The notes under the pieces are model-generated. The model saw nothing but the letters and a program-made list of their open reading frames with translations, had not been told where the DNA came from and ran no database searches. A stretch of DNA of 64,000 nucleotides, from positions 62,001 through 126,000 of the forward strand of contig NZ_BOMV01000021.1 of assembly GCF_016862375.1 (NCBI RefSeq), read 5' to 3'. Below are positions 8,108 through 17,044 of this stretch, piece after piece; position 1 is the stretch's first letter, and each line of letters starts with the position of its first letter. This DNA is from Paractinoplanes rishiriensis (GTDB lineage: Bacteria; Actinomycetota; Actinomycetes; Mycobacteriales; Micromonosporaceae). A program made the position numbers and the translations under genes.

Positions 8108-8248
8108 CGGGCGCTCCCACCGGGGCCGGCTGAGCGAGAACCCACGTAGTGCTGTGCGTGCCGGGCGACTACGCTTACCGGCAACGGCCAGCCTGGTCGT
8201 TGCCCACTGCCCCAGACCCGGCGGTTCTCATGCTCGGAGGGTGCAGTC

Positions 8249-8320
8249 ATGCGCGTATATCGGGGTCGTGCCCGAGTACGACCACTCGCGCCGCCGTCAA
8301 CACCGGACCGGCGGGGATAG
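8249..8320 (+). CDS. Possible 23-residue leader peptide
   Basis: An ATG with a strong GGAGGG site 7 nt upstream opens a 23-codon frame rich in Arg and Pro, beginning MRVYRGRARVRP. It stops 6 bp before the ATG of the GAF-ANTAR gene. The position and ribosome-binding site suggest a translated leader coupled to the downstream gene. Homology cannot be judged at this length. Confidence 0.35.
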   Translation: MRVYRGRARVRPLAPPSTPDRRG

Positions 8321-8326
8321 ACCGGC

Positions 8327-9025
8327 ATGAACCCCGAGCGCGGCAACGACGGATCGGCGCTGCCATCAGTGTCGGGTGGCGCGGTGAGCCGACTGCGGAC
8401 GCTGTGCGCGGACGCGACCCGGGCCCTGTCCGCCGCAGGCGTCGGCGTGAGTGTGATGGCCCGCGACGGCGCGTACGGCCTGGCCGCCGCATCGGATCCG
8501 GCTACCGAACGCATCGAAGAGCTGCAGCTCACCTTCGGCGAGGGCCCCTGCGTCGACGCGTTCACCACCGGCCGCCCGATCCTCATCGCCGACCTCGACG
8601 ACGAAGCGGCACAGCGATGGCCGGTCTACACCCCAGCCGTGCACCAGGCCGGGATCCGGGCCGTGTTCGCATTCCCGCTGCAGGTCGGCGCGGCCCGTCT
8701 CGGCGTCCTCGACGTGTTCCGCACCCGGGCCGGGGCGTTGTCCCGAGATGAGCTCGGCCAGGCGTTCACGCTCAGCGACCTCGCGGTGACGACCCTGCTG
8801 GACGGTCAGGACGGGGCCCACCCCGAGCACGACGTGGACGAGGCGATCGAGCAGGGCGCGTCGCTGTGGCAGGCCCAGGGCATGGTGATGGTGATGCTGG
8901 GCGTCACCCTCGCCGAGGCGCTGGTCCGGCTACGCGCCCACGCCTACTCCACCGACCGCCGGCTGTCCGAGCTGGCAGCGGACGTCGTCGCCGGGCGGCT
9001 GCACTTCGATCGTGATCATTCGTGA
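8327..9025 (+). CDS. GAF-ANTAR regulator with a degenerate ANTAR domain
   Basis: Residues 20-150 form a GAF domain, with FGEGPCVDAFTTGRPILIADL typical of actinobacterial GAF-ANTAR proteins. Residues 165-225 form a shortened ANTAR helix bundle (SLWQAQGMVMVMLGVTLAEALVRLRAHAYSTDRRLSELA). ANTAR domains bind paired RNA hairpins and prevent transcription termination. Here the usual EQAKG core is replaced by WQAQG. It is directly followed by a second GAF-ANTAR protein with only 37 bp between them, so the two may work together. Confidence 0.88.
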   Translation: MNPERGNDGSALPSVSGGAVSRLRTLCADATRALSAAGVGVSVMARDGAYGLAAASDPATERIEELQLTFGEGPCVDAFTTGRPILIADLDDEAAQRWPVYTPAVHQAGIRAVFAFPLQVGAARLGVLDVFRTRAGALSRDELGQAFTLSDLAVTTLLDGQDGAHPEHDVDEAIEQGASLWQAQGMVMVMLGVTLAEALVRLRAHAYSTDRRLSELAADVVAGRLHFDRDHS

Positions 9026-9062
9026 ACGCCCGTCACCAGGGCAGTCAGGCCGGGAGGCAGCC

Positions 9063-9806
9063 ATGACCACCGTATCCGCTGAGCGCCTCGCGCAGGTCTT
9101 CGTCGAGGTCGCCGACACCCTCGTCGACGAGTTCGACCTGATCGAGTTCCTGCAGGTGCTCGCCGACCGCACCGCCGGGCTGACCGGCGACGCCACCGCG
9201 GGGATCCTGCTCGCCGACCCGAAAGGGCGCCTGCATTTCATGGCGGCCTCCGACGAGACCACCAAGTTCCTCGAGTTGTTCCAACTGCGTGAGCAGGACG
9301 GACCATGCATCGACGCGTTTCACAGCGGCGAACCGGTCATCAACACCGACCTCGCCGCTGGTGATGCCTCGGTGCGGTGGCCGCGGTTCGCGCCGCACGC
9401 TGCGGCGGCGGGGTTCCGGTCGGTACACGCGTTCCCCCTGCGGCTGCGTCAGGAGGTGATCGGCGTGATGGGCCTGTTCGGTGACACCGTCGGCGACCTC
9501 GACGACAGCGACGCCCAGGTCGTGCAGGCCTTGGCCGACGTCGCCGCGATCAGTCTGCTGCAAGAGCGCACCATCCGGCGCTCCGAGGTCCTCACCGAAC
9601 AGCTACAGGGCGCGTTGAACAGCCGCATCATCATCGAACAGGCCAAAGGCGCCATCGCCCAAACCCACGGTGTCAGCGTCGATGCGGCGTTCGAGCTGAT
9701 CCGCGGCTACTCCCGCAACACCAACCGCCGCCTCAGCGACATCGCTTACACCGTGGTCACCGACCTGGCCAGCCTGCCCGAACTCGCTCATCCCGGCTCC
9801 CGCTGA
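9063..9806 (+). CDS. GAF-ANTAR regulator
   Basis: The ATG at 9063 has GGGAGG 7 nt upstream and is preferred over an upstream ATG at 9012. Residues about 10-165 form the GAF domain (QDGPCIDAFHSGEPV, then FRSVHAFPLRL). Residues about 180-235 form a canonical ANTAR domain (LQGALNSRIIIEQAKGAI, AFELIRGYSRNTNRRLSDIA). It probably senses a small ligand and controls RNA antitermination. The target RNA was not found by eye. Confidence 0.92.
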   Translation: MTTVSAERLAQVFVEVADTLVDEFDLIEFLQVLADRTAGLTGDATAGILLADPKGRLHFMAASDETTKFLELFQLREQDGPCIDAFHSGEPVINTDLAAGDASVRWPRFAPHAAAAGFRSVHAFPLRLRQEVIGVMGLFGDTVGDLDDSDAQVVQALADVAAISLLQERTIRRSEVLTEQLQGALNSRIIIEQAKGAIAQTHGVSVDAAFELIRGYSRNTNRRLSDIAYTVVTDLASLPELAHPGSR

Positions 9807-9954
9807 CCGCTCGGGACGCGGCCGGTTCTCTACGACGAGCCGGTACGGTCTGGGCCTCAGCAGCTCTGCCCGGCTCGACCCACAACTCGAGCAGCGAATA
9901 GCGGCTCAAATTTCTTCAACGGCTCACAAGAAGTCTCTAATGGACTGGAATGGC

Positions 9955-10573
9955 GCGCCCGCCAAGCGACCCGAATATCAAAGCACCCTCGGGCGTCGCC
10001 GGGATGCCGAGCAGGTCGAGCGTTCTCGCTCCACCGGCTGGCCCGCACGTCGAGCAGCTGGGTGGGGTAACGGGCGTTGCCGACTTTGATCTGGTGGCTG
10101 CCGGTCAGGGCGAACAGCAGTCAGGAGTCGGACGACGGCGTCGGGCGTGCGGTCGAGCAGCCACCCGGGTCTTGGCGGCGCTGAACATCGGGTCGAGCGG
10201 GAGGCCGCTGATGGCCCGTCCCTGGTCGGCGGTCTCCGCAGGCCTTCGCAGGCGCTCACGTTCGTTGTCCTGCCGGCCAGCACCAGGTCGGGCCGGCAGG
10301 CCGTGGGGGTCCCGGCCGGTCGCCGACTCGCGCTGGGTGTTGGTTCCGGTCACCCCTTACCGCGCTGCGCGGCACGCCGTTGAGGCAGCGCGTGGCGGTG
10401 GTCAGGACGCTGTCGAGGATCTCGCCGGCGTCCTGCTCGGCGCAGCCGGGCGGCGGATAGCGGATCGGCACCGGCTCGTTCTCCTCCCGCACAACCATGC
10501 CGGCCGGGTCGACCAGCAGGCACTTGGTGGAGCTGGTGCACTGATCGATTGCGAGGACGAGGTCGTCAGACAT
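9955..10573 (-). pseudogene. Degenerate FGGY-family sugar kinase
   Basis: From ATG 10573 the minus strand reads MSDDLVLAIDQCTSSTKCLLVDPAG, the FGGY phosphate-1 motif with Cys in place of Gly. Family features then appear in changing frames: NTQRESA and LGWQD-like remains, GLPLDPMFSAAKTR, WLLDRTPDA, and VGNARYPTQLLDVRASRW. At least four frameshifts are needed and the C-terminal half is absent. The start overlaps the stop of the transketolase C gene (ATGTCTGA), so it was once translated as the last gene of that operon. The substrate was probably a pentulose or similar ketose. Confidence 0.8.
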
Positions 10574-11513
10574 GGGCGAGTTCCACGGCGGCGGCCCGGA
10601 TGTCGGCGGCGGTGAGACCGAAGTGCTCGAGAAGGAAGGCGGTGCTGCCGGTCGGCGCGAACTCGCGGTCGATGCCGAGCATCCGCATCGGCACTGGTTG
10701 GTGTGACGTCACGACCAGGGAGGCGACCGCGGCGCCCAGCCCGCCGGTCGTGGTGGCCTCCTCGGCGGTCACGATGGCGCGGGTCTCGCGCATCGCCGTC
10801 CGGATCGTCTCCTCGTCGAGGGGCGCGATCGTCGACATGTTGAGCACCCGGAGGGAGACGCCCTGCTCGGCGGCCTGCTCGGCGGCTTGCAGCGCGCGCG
10901 AGACCATCGTGCCGGTGGCCACCACGGTGACGTCGCTGCCATCATGCAGGGTGGTCGCCGCGCCGAAGGTGAACGCAGTGTCGCCGGTCACCGGCGGCAC
11001 CTTGAAGCGGCTCACCCGCAGGAATACCGGGGTGCCCGCGGCCGCCGCCCAGCGCACCGCGGAGCGGGTCTCGTTGGGGTCGGCGGGCACGACGATGCCG
11101 AGTCCGGCGATCGCGCGCAGCCAGGAGAGGTCCTCGATCGAGTGGTGGGTTGGGCCGAGTTCGCCGTAGGCCATGCCCGGGCTCATCCCGCACAAGACGA
11201 CCGGGGACTGGCTGTACGCGACGTCGGCCTTGATCTGTTCGAGCGCGCGTCCGGTGAGGAACGGAGCGGCGGCGCAGACGAACGGGACGTACCCGCTGAG
11301 GGCGAGGCCGGCGGCGACGCCGACCATGTCCTGCTCGGCGATGCCGACGTTGATGAGCCGGTCGGGGAATTCCTTCGCGAAATCGACGAGGTTGCTGGAG
11401 CCGACCGAGTCGTTGCAGACCGCCACGATCCGCTCGTCCTCGCGGGCCAGTGTGATGAGCTCGTCGGCGAACGCGACCCGGCAGTCGAAGATCTCTTGGG
11501 CGGGTGCGCTCAT
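10566..11513 (-). CDS. Transketolase C-terminal subunit
   Basis: The ATG at 11513 overlaps the stop of the N-terminal subunit gene. The 315-residue protein is the pyrimidine-binding plus C-terminal half of a split transketolase: INVGIAEQDMVGVAAGLAL carries the catalytic Glu, and the C-terminal domain follows from about residue 190. The frame is intact, but its partner and upstream promoter region have been lost, so it is probably not expressed at useful level. Split transketolases in sugar operons usually process pentose or tetrulose phosphates. Confidence 0.9.
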   Translation of the reverse strand: MSAPAQEIFDCRVAFADELITLAREDERIVAVCNDSVGSSNLVDFAKEFPDRLINVGIAEQDMVGVAAGLALSGYVPFVCAAAPFLTGRALEQIKADVAYSQSPVVLCGMSPGMAYGELGPTHHSIEDLSWLRAIAGLGIVVPADPNETRSAVRWAAAAGTPVFLRVSRFKVPPVTGDTAFTFGAATTLHDGSDVTVVATGTMVSRALQAAEQAAEQGVSLRVLNMSTIAPLDEETIRTAMRETRAIVTAEEATTTGGLGAAVASLVVTSHQPVPMRMLGIDREFAPTGSTAFLLEHFGLTAADIRAAAVELAHV

Positions 11514-12112
11514 CGGGCCAGCTCCGCAGCGGCCGCCTCGATCTGCAGGGCACTGGGAACCTTGTGGTGCCACTCGACGCGGTCTTCCATGAAGGAGACG
11601 CCTCTTCCTTTGATGGTGTTGGCGATGATGCAGGTCGGACGTTCGCCTCGTGGCGCCGTGAATGCGTCGAGCATCGCCAGGTGGTCGTGCCCGTCCAGCT
11701 CGAGGGCGTCCCAGCCGAAGGCGCGGAACTTGTCGTCGAGCGGGTCGAGCGCGCTGGTGTCCTCGGTGCGGGCGCCCTGCTGGAGGCGGTTGCGGTCGAC
11801 GATCTCGGTGAGGTTGGCCAGGCGGCGGTGCCCGGCGGTCATCGCGGCCTCCCAGTTGCTGCCTTCCTGCAGTTCGCCGTCGCCGAGTACCACGTACACG
11901 TGGCGGGATGAGGCGGCGAGCCTGCCGGCGACTGCCATGCCGACGGCGATGGGCAGGCCGTGGCCGAGCGGGCCGGTGTTGGTCTCGACGCCGGGCACTT
12001 TGATCCGGTTGGGGTGGCCGTTGAGCGGCGAGAGCGGGCCGGCGAAGGTGTCCAGTTCGGCTTTCGGGAAGAAGCCGATTGCGGCCAGGGTGGTGTAAAG
12101 GGCGCCGGCGGT
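11510..12112 (-). pseudogene. Transketolase N-terminal subunit lacking its first 60 or so residues
   Basis: Recognisable sequence starts at AGALYTTLAAIGFFPKAELDTFAG and continues through ETNTGPLGHGLPIAVGMA, LGDGELQEGSNWEA (thiamine diphosphate motif GDG) and IIANTIKGRGVSFME. The family normally has about 60 residues before this point, including the SKGH motif; here only SK-like residues remain at the junction. Upstream of 12112 the minus strand is antisense to a SorC-type regulator fragment. The gene therefore lost its start and promoter in a deletion. Confidence 0.88.
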
Positions 12113-12374
12113 GCGTTTCTTCGACGAGACCGGCGGACACATCGAATCCGCCTTCGACGACCGCGTGCTGGGCATCAGCCCCACCACGCTACGGGCGATC
12201 CCACGCCGCGTCGCCGTCGCCGGCGGGATACGCAAGACCACCGCCATCAAGGCAGCCCTCAGCGGCGGATGGGTCCACGTCCTCATCACCGACCTCCAGG
12301 TAGCCCGCAGCCTCCTCGCACCCGCCGCACCGCGCCGCCGACCCGCCACGCGGCGCCGCCAGGCCGACGCTTAG
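12112..12374 (+). pseudogene. C-terminal remnant of a SorC/DeoR-type sugar-responsive regulator
   Basis: The plus strand from 12112 reads RFFDETGGHIESAFDDRVLGIS, then IPRRVAVAGGIRKTTAIKAALSGGWVHVLITD. This is the end of the SorC sugar-binding domain, including the typical LRGG-and-LITD-like stretch. The HTH and most of the effector domain are missing. It is the divergent neighbour expected for the transketolase operon, so both lost their 5' parts together. Confidence 0.82.
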
Positions 12375-12650
12375 GCGCCTCTGACCTGCTCTTCTGATCC
12401 CCTACCGAGCCACGACACGTGATTTTGCGCCGTACCCGAGGCCTCGTCGGCCGACTGGCCACGACACCATAGCCTTGCGACCCGCTTCTCCAGATTCCCG
12501 AAAAGCTGACCCGTTCCTCAACGGTAGCCACGGCGAAACTTCCGACGACGCCTGCCCCGAGCCCACCGGGCAGTGTGAACGCTCCAGACCTGCAGCAGCC
12601 GTAGACCTGGGCGGTCCCGGTCTGCCTCGTGCTCGCGCGGGCGGGGATCT
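12375..12650. other. Intergenic, nothing recognised
   Basis: No gene, repeat or strong hairpin is supported here. Confidence 0.4.
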
Positions 12651-13429
12651 GTGAAACTCGGACGAGAGGTGCCCGGGGTGACGAACCTCAGAGAACGCCT
12701 GGCACGGGCCGGCAAGGGGCGCGGAGCGGGTTTGCTGTCCCGGGCCGAGTCGTCGCTGCCGGTTCGCAGCCTGCTCCGCTTCCAGGCCCTCAACGGCCGG
12801 GACCGCGCTCTGGTACTGGGCGGCCAGGCCTTCACGACCGTCATTCCGCTGCTCATCGTGGTGGCCGCGGTGACACCTACGGACGGCCCGACCGCGCTGG
12901 CCGACCGGTTCCATGTCGGCGGCTCCGCGGCGCAGTCCATCCGCGTGCTGTTCGAGCGACCGCCCGGCGCCACCGGGGCGTTCACCATCGCGGGCGTGGT
13001 GGTCCTGCTGTTCGCCCTGCTGAGCTTGACCAGGTCACTTCAACGTATCTACGAGGACGCGTGGCAGCTGCCGGGGATAGGAGTGCGGGGCACCCTTAAC
13101 GGAGCGGCCGCGATCGGCCTGTTGATCACCTCGCTCATCGTTTTGTCGCTGTTGGTCGGTCTCTTCCGGCACGTGCCGGCGGGCGGCGTGTTCGCCTCCG
13201 GCGGCTGCTCGCGGGCGCCTTCGTCGCCGGTGCGGGCAGCGCGGTGCTGAGCGTGTATTCGGCGCTGTGGATGCCGCGTCTGATCGAGATCAACGCTGGG
13301 CGCTACGGCGTCATCGGTATCACCTTCGCCATGTTGACCTGGTTGATCGTCGTCGGCTTCTGCGTCGTGGTGGTCGCCGTGATCAGCGCCGAACTGGGCG
13401 GCGCCGCCAGGCCGAAGCGGGGCCGCTGA
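12651..13429 (+). pseudogene. YihY/BrkB-family membrane protein, frameshifted
   Basis: The first frame encodes the N-terminal two thirds of a BrkB-type protein (LGGQAFTTVIPLLIVVAAV, SLTRSLQRIYEDAW, several membrane helices) and ends wrongly near 13250. The C-terminal part, RLLAGAFVAGAGSAVLSVYSALWMPRLIEINAGRYGVIGI and the last helix, lies in another frame from about 13200. About 30 family residues between them also seem to be missing. GTG 12651 or GTG 12678 (GAGAGG upstream) could be the start. The combined lesion makes a sequencing error alone unlikely. Confidence 0.75.
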
Positions 13430-13518
13430 GGCGGTGGCACCGTTCATCCGCACCGTGCGATGCAGCCGGCCGGACTGCCGTAGCAGAGTTCTCGGCACCG
13501 CTGGAAAGGATTGAGCGC

Positions 13519-13732
13519 ATGCTCAAGAAGATCTACGACATGCCGGCCGGAACCATCGGCTTTTGAGGCGGTCGCCGTGGTCAGCGACGAGGATTGGCTC
13601 CGGCCGGCGGTCAAGGCGCTCTCGCTGCTTCTGCCCGGTGAGGCGAAGGCCTTCGCCGTACGTGACCTGACCGCCGCCAAGGCGTGGCTGGCCGAGGGCC
13701 TCGACCCGGACGGCGCAACCGTCCACGCCTGA
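13519..13732 (+). pseudogene. SpoIIAA-like protein with internal deletion and frameshift
   Basis: ATG 13519 (GGAAAGGA upstream) gives MLKKIYDMPAGTIGF and an immediate stop. Removing one T from the TTTT run at about 13561 continues EAVAVVSDEDWLRPAVKALSLLLPGEAKAFAV and then AAKAWLAEGLD. In the family the N-terminal strand and this C-terminal part are separated by about 65 residues, which are absent here. So the gene carries both a central deletion and a one-base insertion. Confidence 0.72.
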
Positions 13733-14134
13733 CTGTTCGTGCCGGCCGGCGCAGGCCTGCGCCCTGTGATGAAGCCGCTTCTCGCCGAGAGTCCGATGCG
13801 GGCAGAGGAGACGTATGTGGGATACATCGACGACTCGCTGTATCCGAGAAGATGGCGCCGTTGATCATCACGGCGGTGCCTTATGCGCCGCGCTGAACGT
13901 GCGCTTTCAGGCCCGGCCTACCGGAGCCGCACTTTCGGGCACGGTCCACGGCCTTGAGGTGGCCGTCATTCGCTGCGGGGGATCCCCGGGAAAGGATCCT
14001 GCGGCAACGTGAGGCTATGCAGTCGTTCGCCGGGAGAAGAACGGCAGGTTCGGCCGCTGCTGATCGGCTGGTCGAGCCTGGTATCCCCCGGCGGCATCCA
14101 GGCGACGGGCCGCCACCGGAGGAGGCCGGACAGC
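13733..14134. other. Intergenic, no supported gene
   Basis: A weak 65-codon frame at 13815 has a plausible AGGAGA before its ATG, but the product resembles nothing known to me. AGGAGG near 14121 is the ribosome-binding site of the next gene. Confidence 0.4.
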
Positions 14135-15244
14135 ATGTCTCGCAGGGCCGGAGCTGTTGCGGCGGTGCTCCTTGCGAGCGGTTGTCTGTGGGTGCCGGCC
14201 CCGGCTGCAGCGTTCGGCACGATCGAGGGTGGGGGACAGCACCGGGAGCATGAGCGGATAACCCGTGCCGCTCTGGCCTGCGCGGCCGGTACCGAGTCGT
14301 CCGGCGACTGCTTCGAGCCGAAGTCGTCCGACCAACTCGCGGGCCACCGGAAGTCGTTCGGCGCCGTCGGCGCACCCGATCGCACCGAGGTGTCCGACCC
14401 GGCCGCGCACTGCGATGACGCCGACTTTCTCGACGGCACCTATCTACGGACACGTGCACAGGCCACCGAGAGTCTCCTTGACTGCGTCAACCATCTGCGC
14501 GGACGCTTCCGCGAAGCGGTCGGCAACGCCGCGGATCTGCTCGACAGCCAGGACGAGGTGGTCAGCGCCGAGGTGGATCTCGGTACCGATTGCGTACTGG
14601 ACACCGGCTCCGAGCAGCGGGCCAAGTGCACGACCATCGAGGCCTTCGGCCGGGCTCTGCACGGGGTGCAGGACTTCTATTCGCACAGCAACTGGGCCGA
14701 TGCCGCGGACCCGTCCCGGCCGATCGGCGCCACCAACCCGCCGGGCCTGAACCTGCCCGCCCCGAGTGCGGTACTGGACCTGCGTGGCACCAACGCGCCG
14801 ACCGTTCCCGCCGCCCTGTCGACCGGTTGTTTCGTCCTACGAGACCGCGTTCCCGGCGTCGAAGCCTGCGAAAGGCGGATCACCCACGCCGGCCTCAACA
14901 AGGACAACGGGAAGGTCGATCCCCGCACCGGCAGCGCCACGCAGCCGACGACACCACGCGGCAAAGTGGGCGACAACTTCGCCAAGGCCGTCGCGGGGGC
15001 AATCGAGGAGACGCGGCATCAATGGCAAGAGCTCCGAGCGGCGCTGGAGGCCGGTTACGGCAGGCAGAAGGCGTCCCTCATGATCTGCGCGCTCACGCAC
15101 GACGATCCGCTGAACGACTGCCGGCGACACAGTCGGTTAACCGTGGTCCTCGTTGTCTCTGCCGGCCTGATCGGTCTGATCGGCGCCGGCTTCCTGGTAG
15201 CCCGGATCCGCCGGCGGCGCGAACGACTCATGCGAAGCGGGTGA
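14135..15244 (+). CDS. Secreted or membrane-anchored Het-C/phospholipase C-like protein
   Basis: The ATG at 14135 follows GGAGGAGG. The product of 369 residues has a signal peptide (about 1-27, ending PAPAAA). It is followed by EHERITRAAL and, at about residue 170, FGRALHGVQDFYSHSNWADAADP, the histidine-rich core of zinc-dependent phospholipase C / Het-C-like proteins. A C-terminal hydrophobic helix (about 338-360) followed by RIRRRRERL suggests anchoring with the enzyme domain outside. Lipid or other phosphoester hydrolysis is inferred from the fold. The next gene starts 34 bp later on the same strand. Confidence 0.8.
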   Translation: MSRRAGAVAAVLLASGCLWVPAPAAAFGTIEGGGQHREHERITRAALACAAGTESSGDCFEPKSSDQLAGHRKSFGAVGAPDRTEVSDPAAHCDDADFLDGTYLRTRAQATESLLDCVNHLRGRFREAVGNAADLLDSQDEVVSAEVDLGTDCVLDTGSEQRAKCTTIEAFGRALHGVQDFYSHSNWADAADPSRPIGATNPPGLNLPAPSAVLDLRGTNAPTVPAALSTGCFVLRDRVPGVEACERRITHAGLNKDNGKVDPRTGSATQPTTPRGKVGDNFAKAVAGAIEETRHQWQELRAALEAGYGRQKASLMICALTHDDPLNDCRRHSRLTVVLVVSAGLIGLIGAGFLVARIRRRRERLMRSG

Positions 15245-15278
15245 CGTGCGGGCCGGCCCATCGGCGCAGTCTGAGGCG

Positions 15279-16703
15279 ATGACCAGCCCGGAACAGACCA
15301 CAAAGCTCACCCGTACCGCGCATCTGAGCCCGGCCGAACGGGCCCGGCTGGGCAAGGAAGCTCGCCGGACGGCGCCCTTGGAGTCGCACGCCGGGCTCAC
15401 GCCCGCGGGGAAGCGGAATCCAGTCACCATCATGACGGCCGACGATGCGGCCCGGGTGCCGGAGCTGGTCCCGATCCGCTACGGGCGGATGCTGGTCTCG
15501 CCGTTCACATTCTATCGCGGCGCCGCGGGTGTGATGGCCGCCGATCTGGCGGCGACGCCGGTGTCCGGGTTCCGGGCACAGACCTGCGGGGATGCCCACC
15601 TGTCGAACTTCGGATTCTTCGCCTCGGCCGAGCGGGCGCTGGTGTTCGACATCAATGACTACGACGAGACGCTTCCGGGCCCGTGGGAGTGGGACGTCAA
15701 GCGGCTGGCCGCGAGCCTTGCGGTGGCGAGTCGCCAGAACGGGCACGACGCCAAGCAGAGCCGCCGCGCGGTACTCTCCGCCGTCGCCGCCTATCGCACG
15801 GCGATGCGCACCTTCGCGAAACGGACCAATCTGCAGGTCTGGTACGCGCAGCTCGACGTGGAGCCCATGCTCGACCGCCTGAGCTCGACGCTGACACCGG
15901 CGCAGGTGAAGAGCACGAGGGCGATGCTGGACAAGGCGCGGACCCGCGACAGCATGCAGGCCCTGGCCAAGCTCTCCGCCGTCGTCGGCGGCGAACGCCG
16001 CATCGTCGCCACGCCACCGATCGTGGTGCCGGTCGAGGACCTGCTGCCCGGTACGTCGGCGGATCAGCTCTTCGACGCCATGCAGGAGCTGATCGACGGC
16101 TACAGCCAGTCGTTGTCACCCGAGCGCCGGCATCTGCTGCGGCAGTACCGGCTCGTACACATGGCTCGCAAGGTCGTCGGGGTGGGCAGTGTCGGAACCC
16201 GGTCCTGGGTGCTGCTGATGATCGGCCGCGACGAAAACGACCCGCTGTTTCTGCAGGCCAAAGAGGCTGCGGCGTCGGTGTTGGAGGAATACGTCGGCGC
16301 CAGCGAGTTCGAGCACCACGGCGAGCGGGTGGTCGCTGGGCAGCGCACGATGCAGGCCAGCGGCGACATCTTCCTCGGCACCCACCGGACCCACGGCATC
16401 GACGGCAAGGACCGCGACTTCTACGTGCGGCAGCTGCGTGACTGGAAGGGGTCAGTGGAGATCGAGGGGATCCGGGCGAGCGGCCTTACCGCGTACGCGT
16501 CGATCTGCGGCTGGACGCTGGCCCGCGCGCACGCACGATCGGGGGACCGGATAGCGATCGCGTCCTACCTCGGTTCCAGCGACCGCTTCGACAATGCCAT
16601 CGCCGACTTCGCCGAGGCCTACGCGGACCTCAACGAGAAAGACTTCCGCCTACTGAAGAGGGCCGTCCGGGACGGCCTGATCGAGGTGCGGGAAGGAATC
16701 TGA
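15279..16703 (+). CDS. DUF2252-family protein
   Basis: The 474-residue protein is full length for DUF2252. It contains FYRGAAGVMAADLA, CGDAHLSNFGFFASAERALVFDINDYDE and WEWDVKRLAASLAVA, which resemble the kinase-like catalytic loop (GDxHxxN) and metal-binding Asp of aminoglycoside-phosphotransferase-like folds. Phosphotransfer is thus plausible but unproven. The ATG at 15279 is preferred over GTG 15246 because the family starts there, although the ribosome-binding site is weak. It is close behind the Het-C-like gene and may share its transcript. Confidence 0.88.
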   Translation: MTSPEQTTKLTRTAHLSPAERARLGKEARRTAPLESHAGLTPAGKRNPVTIMTADDAARVPELVPIRYGRMLVSPFTFYRGAAGVMAADLAATPVSGFRAQTCGDAHLSNFGFFASAERALVFDINDYDETLPGPWEWDVKRLAASLAVASRQNGHDAKQSRRAVLSAVAAYRTAMRTFAKRTNLQVWYAQLDVEPMLDRLSSTLTPAQVKSTRAMLDKARTRDSMQALAKLSAVVGGERRIVATPPIVVPVEDLLPGTSADQLFDAMQELIDGYSQSLSPERRHLLRQYRLVHMARKVVGVGSVGTRSWVLLMIGRDENDPLFLQAKEAAASVLEEYVGASEFEHHGERVVAGQRTMQASGDIFLGTHRTHGIDGKDRDFYVRQLRDWKGSVEIEGIRASGLTAYASICGWTLARAHARSGDRIAIASYLGSSDRFDNAIADFAEAYADLNEKDFRLLKRAVRDGLIEVREGI

Positions 16704-16732
16704 GCCTGTGGGGCTCGTAAATTGCGTTCTGG

Positions 16733-16957
16733 CTATGCTGCCTGGGCGTATTCGTTGATCAGGCCGCCGAGGATCGGTCGTCGTCGGATCTTGCCGGCGT
16801 CCTTGCGTGGCCCGGCTGGCGGTGGGTCTGGCGGTCGCTGGGCGAGGGCACGGTGGGGACGATGCCGGTTGTAGTGAGCGGTGTACTCGGCCAGCACGAT
16901 GGTGAGATGTCGATCGTTGACGATGAGGATGCGGTCGCACTCGCGGCGCACGGTGCC
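16733..16957 (-). pseudogene. 3' fragment of an integrase-core transposase
   Basis: The minus frame reads RRECDRILIVNDRHLTIVLAEYTAHYNRHRPHRAL, then RRRPILGGLINEYAQAA. This is the C-terminal end of DDE integrase-type transposases of the IS3/IS481 groups. Only about 72 residues remain and no terminal inverted repeats were found. It marks a past insertion between the DUF2252 and AraC genes. Confidence 0.85.
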
Positions 16958-17044
16958 TACCCAACCCCCGCACGGCGGTTCACTGTCAGGCGCTGATCGG
17001 CGGCCGTGCGCCAGGTTGGTCGTGGAGGTGTAGGCGAGTTCAAA

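Noticed and set aside
10566..12140. One 524-codon transketolase C frame
   Set aside because: The part upstream of 11513 is antisense-frame shadow of the N-subunit gene; the subunit starts at the ATG at 11513.
13815..14012. 65-codon frame with a plausible ribosome-binding site
   Set aside because: No recognisable protein pattern and it overlaps the gap before the Het-C-like gene; composition fits chance.
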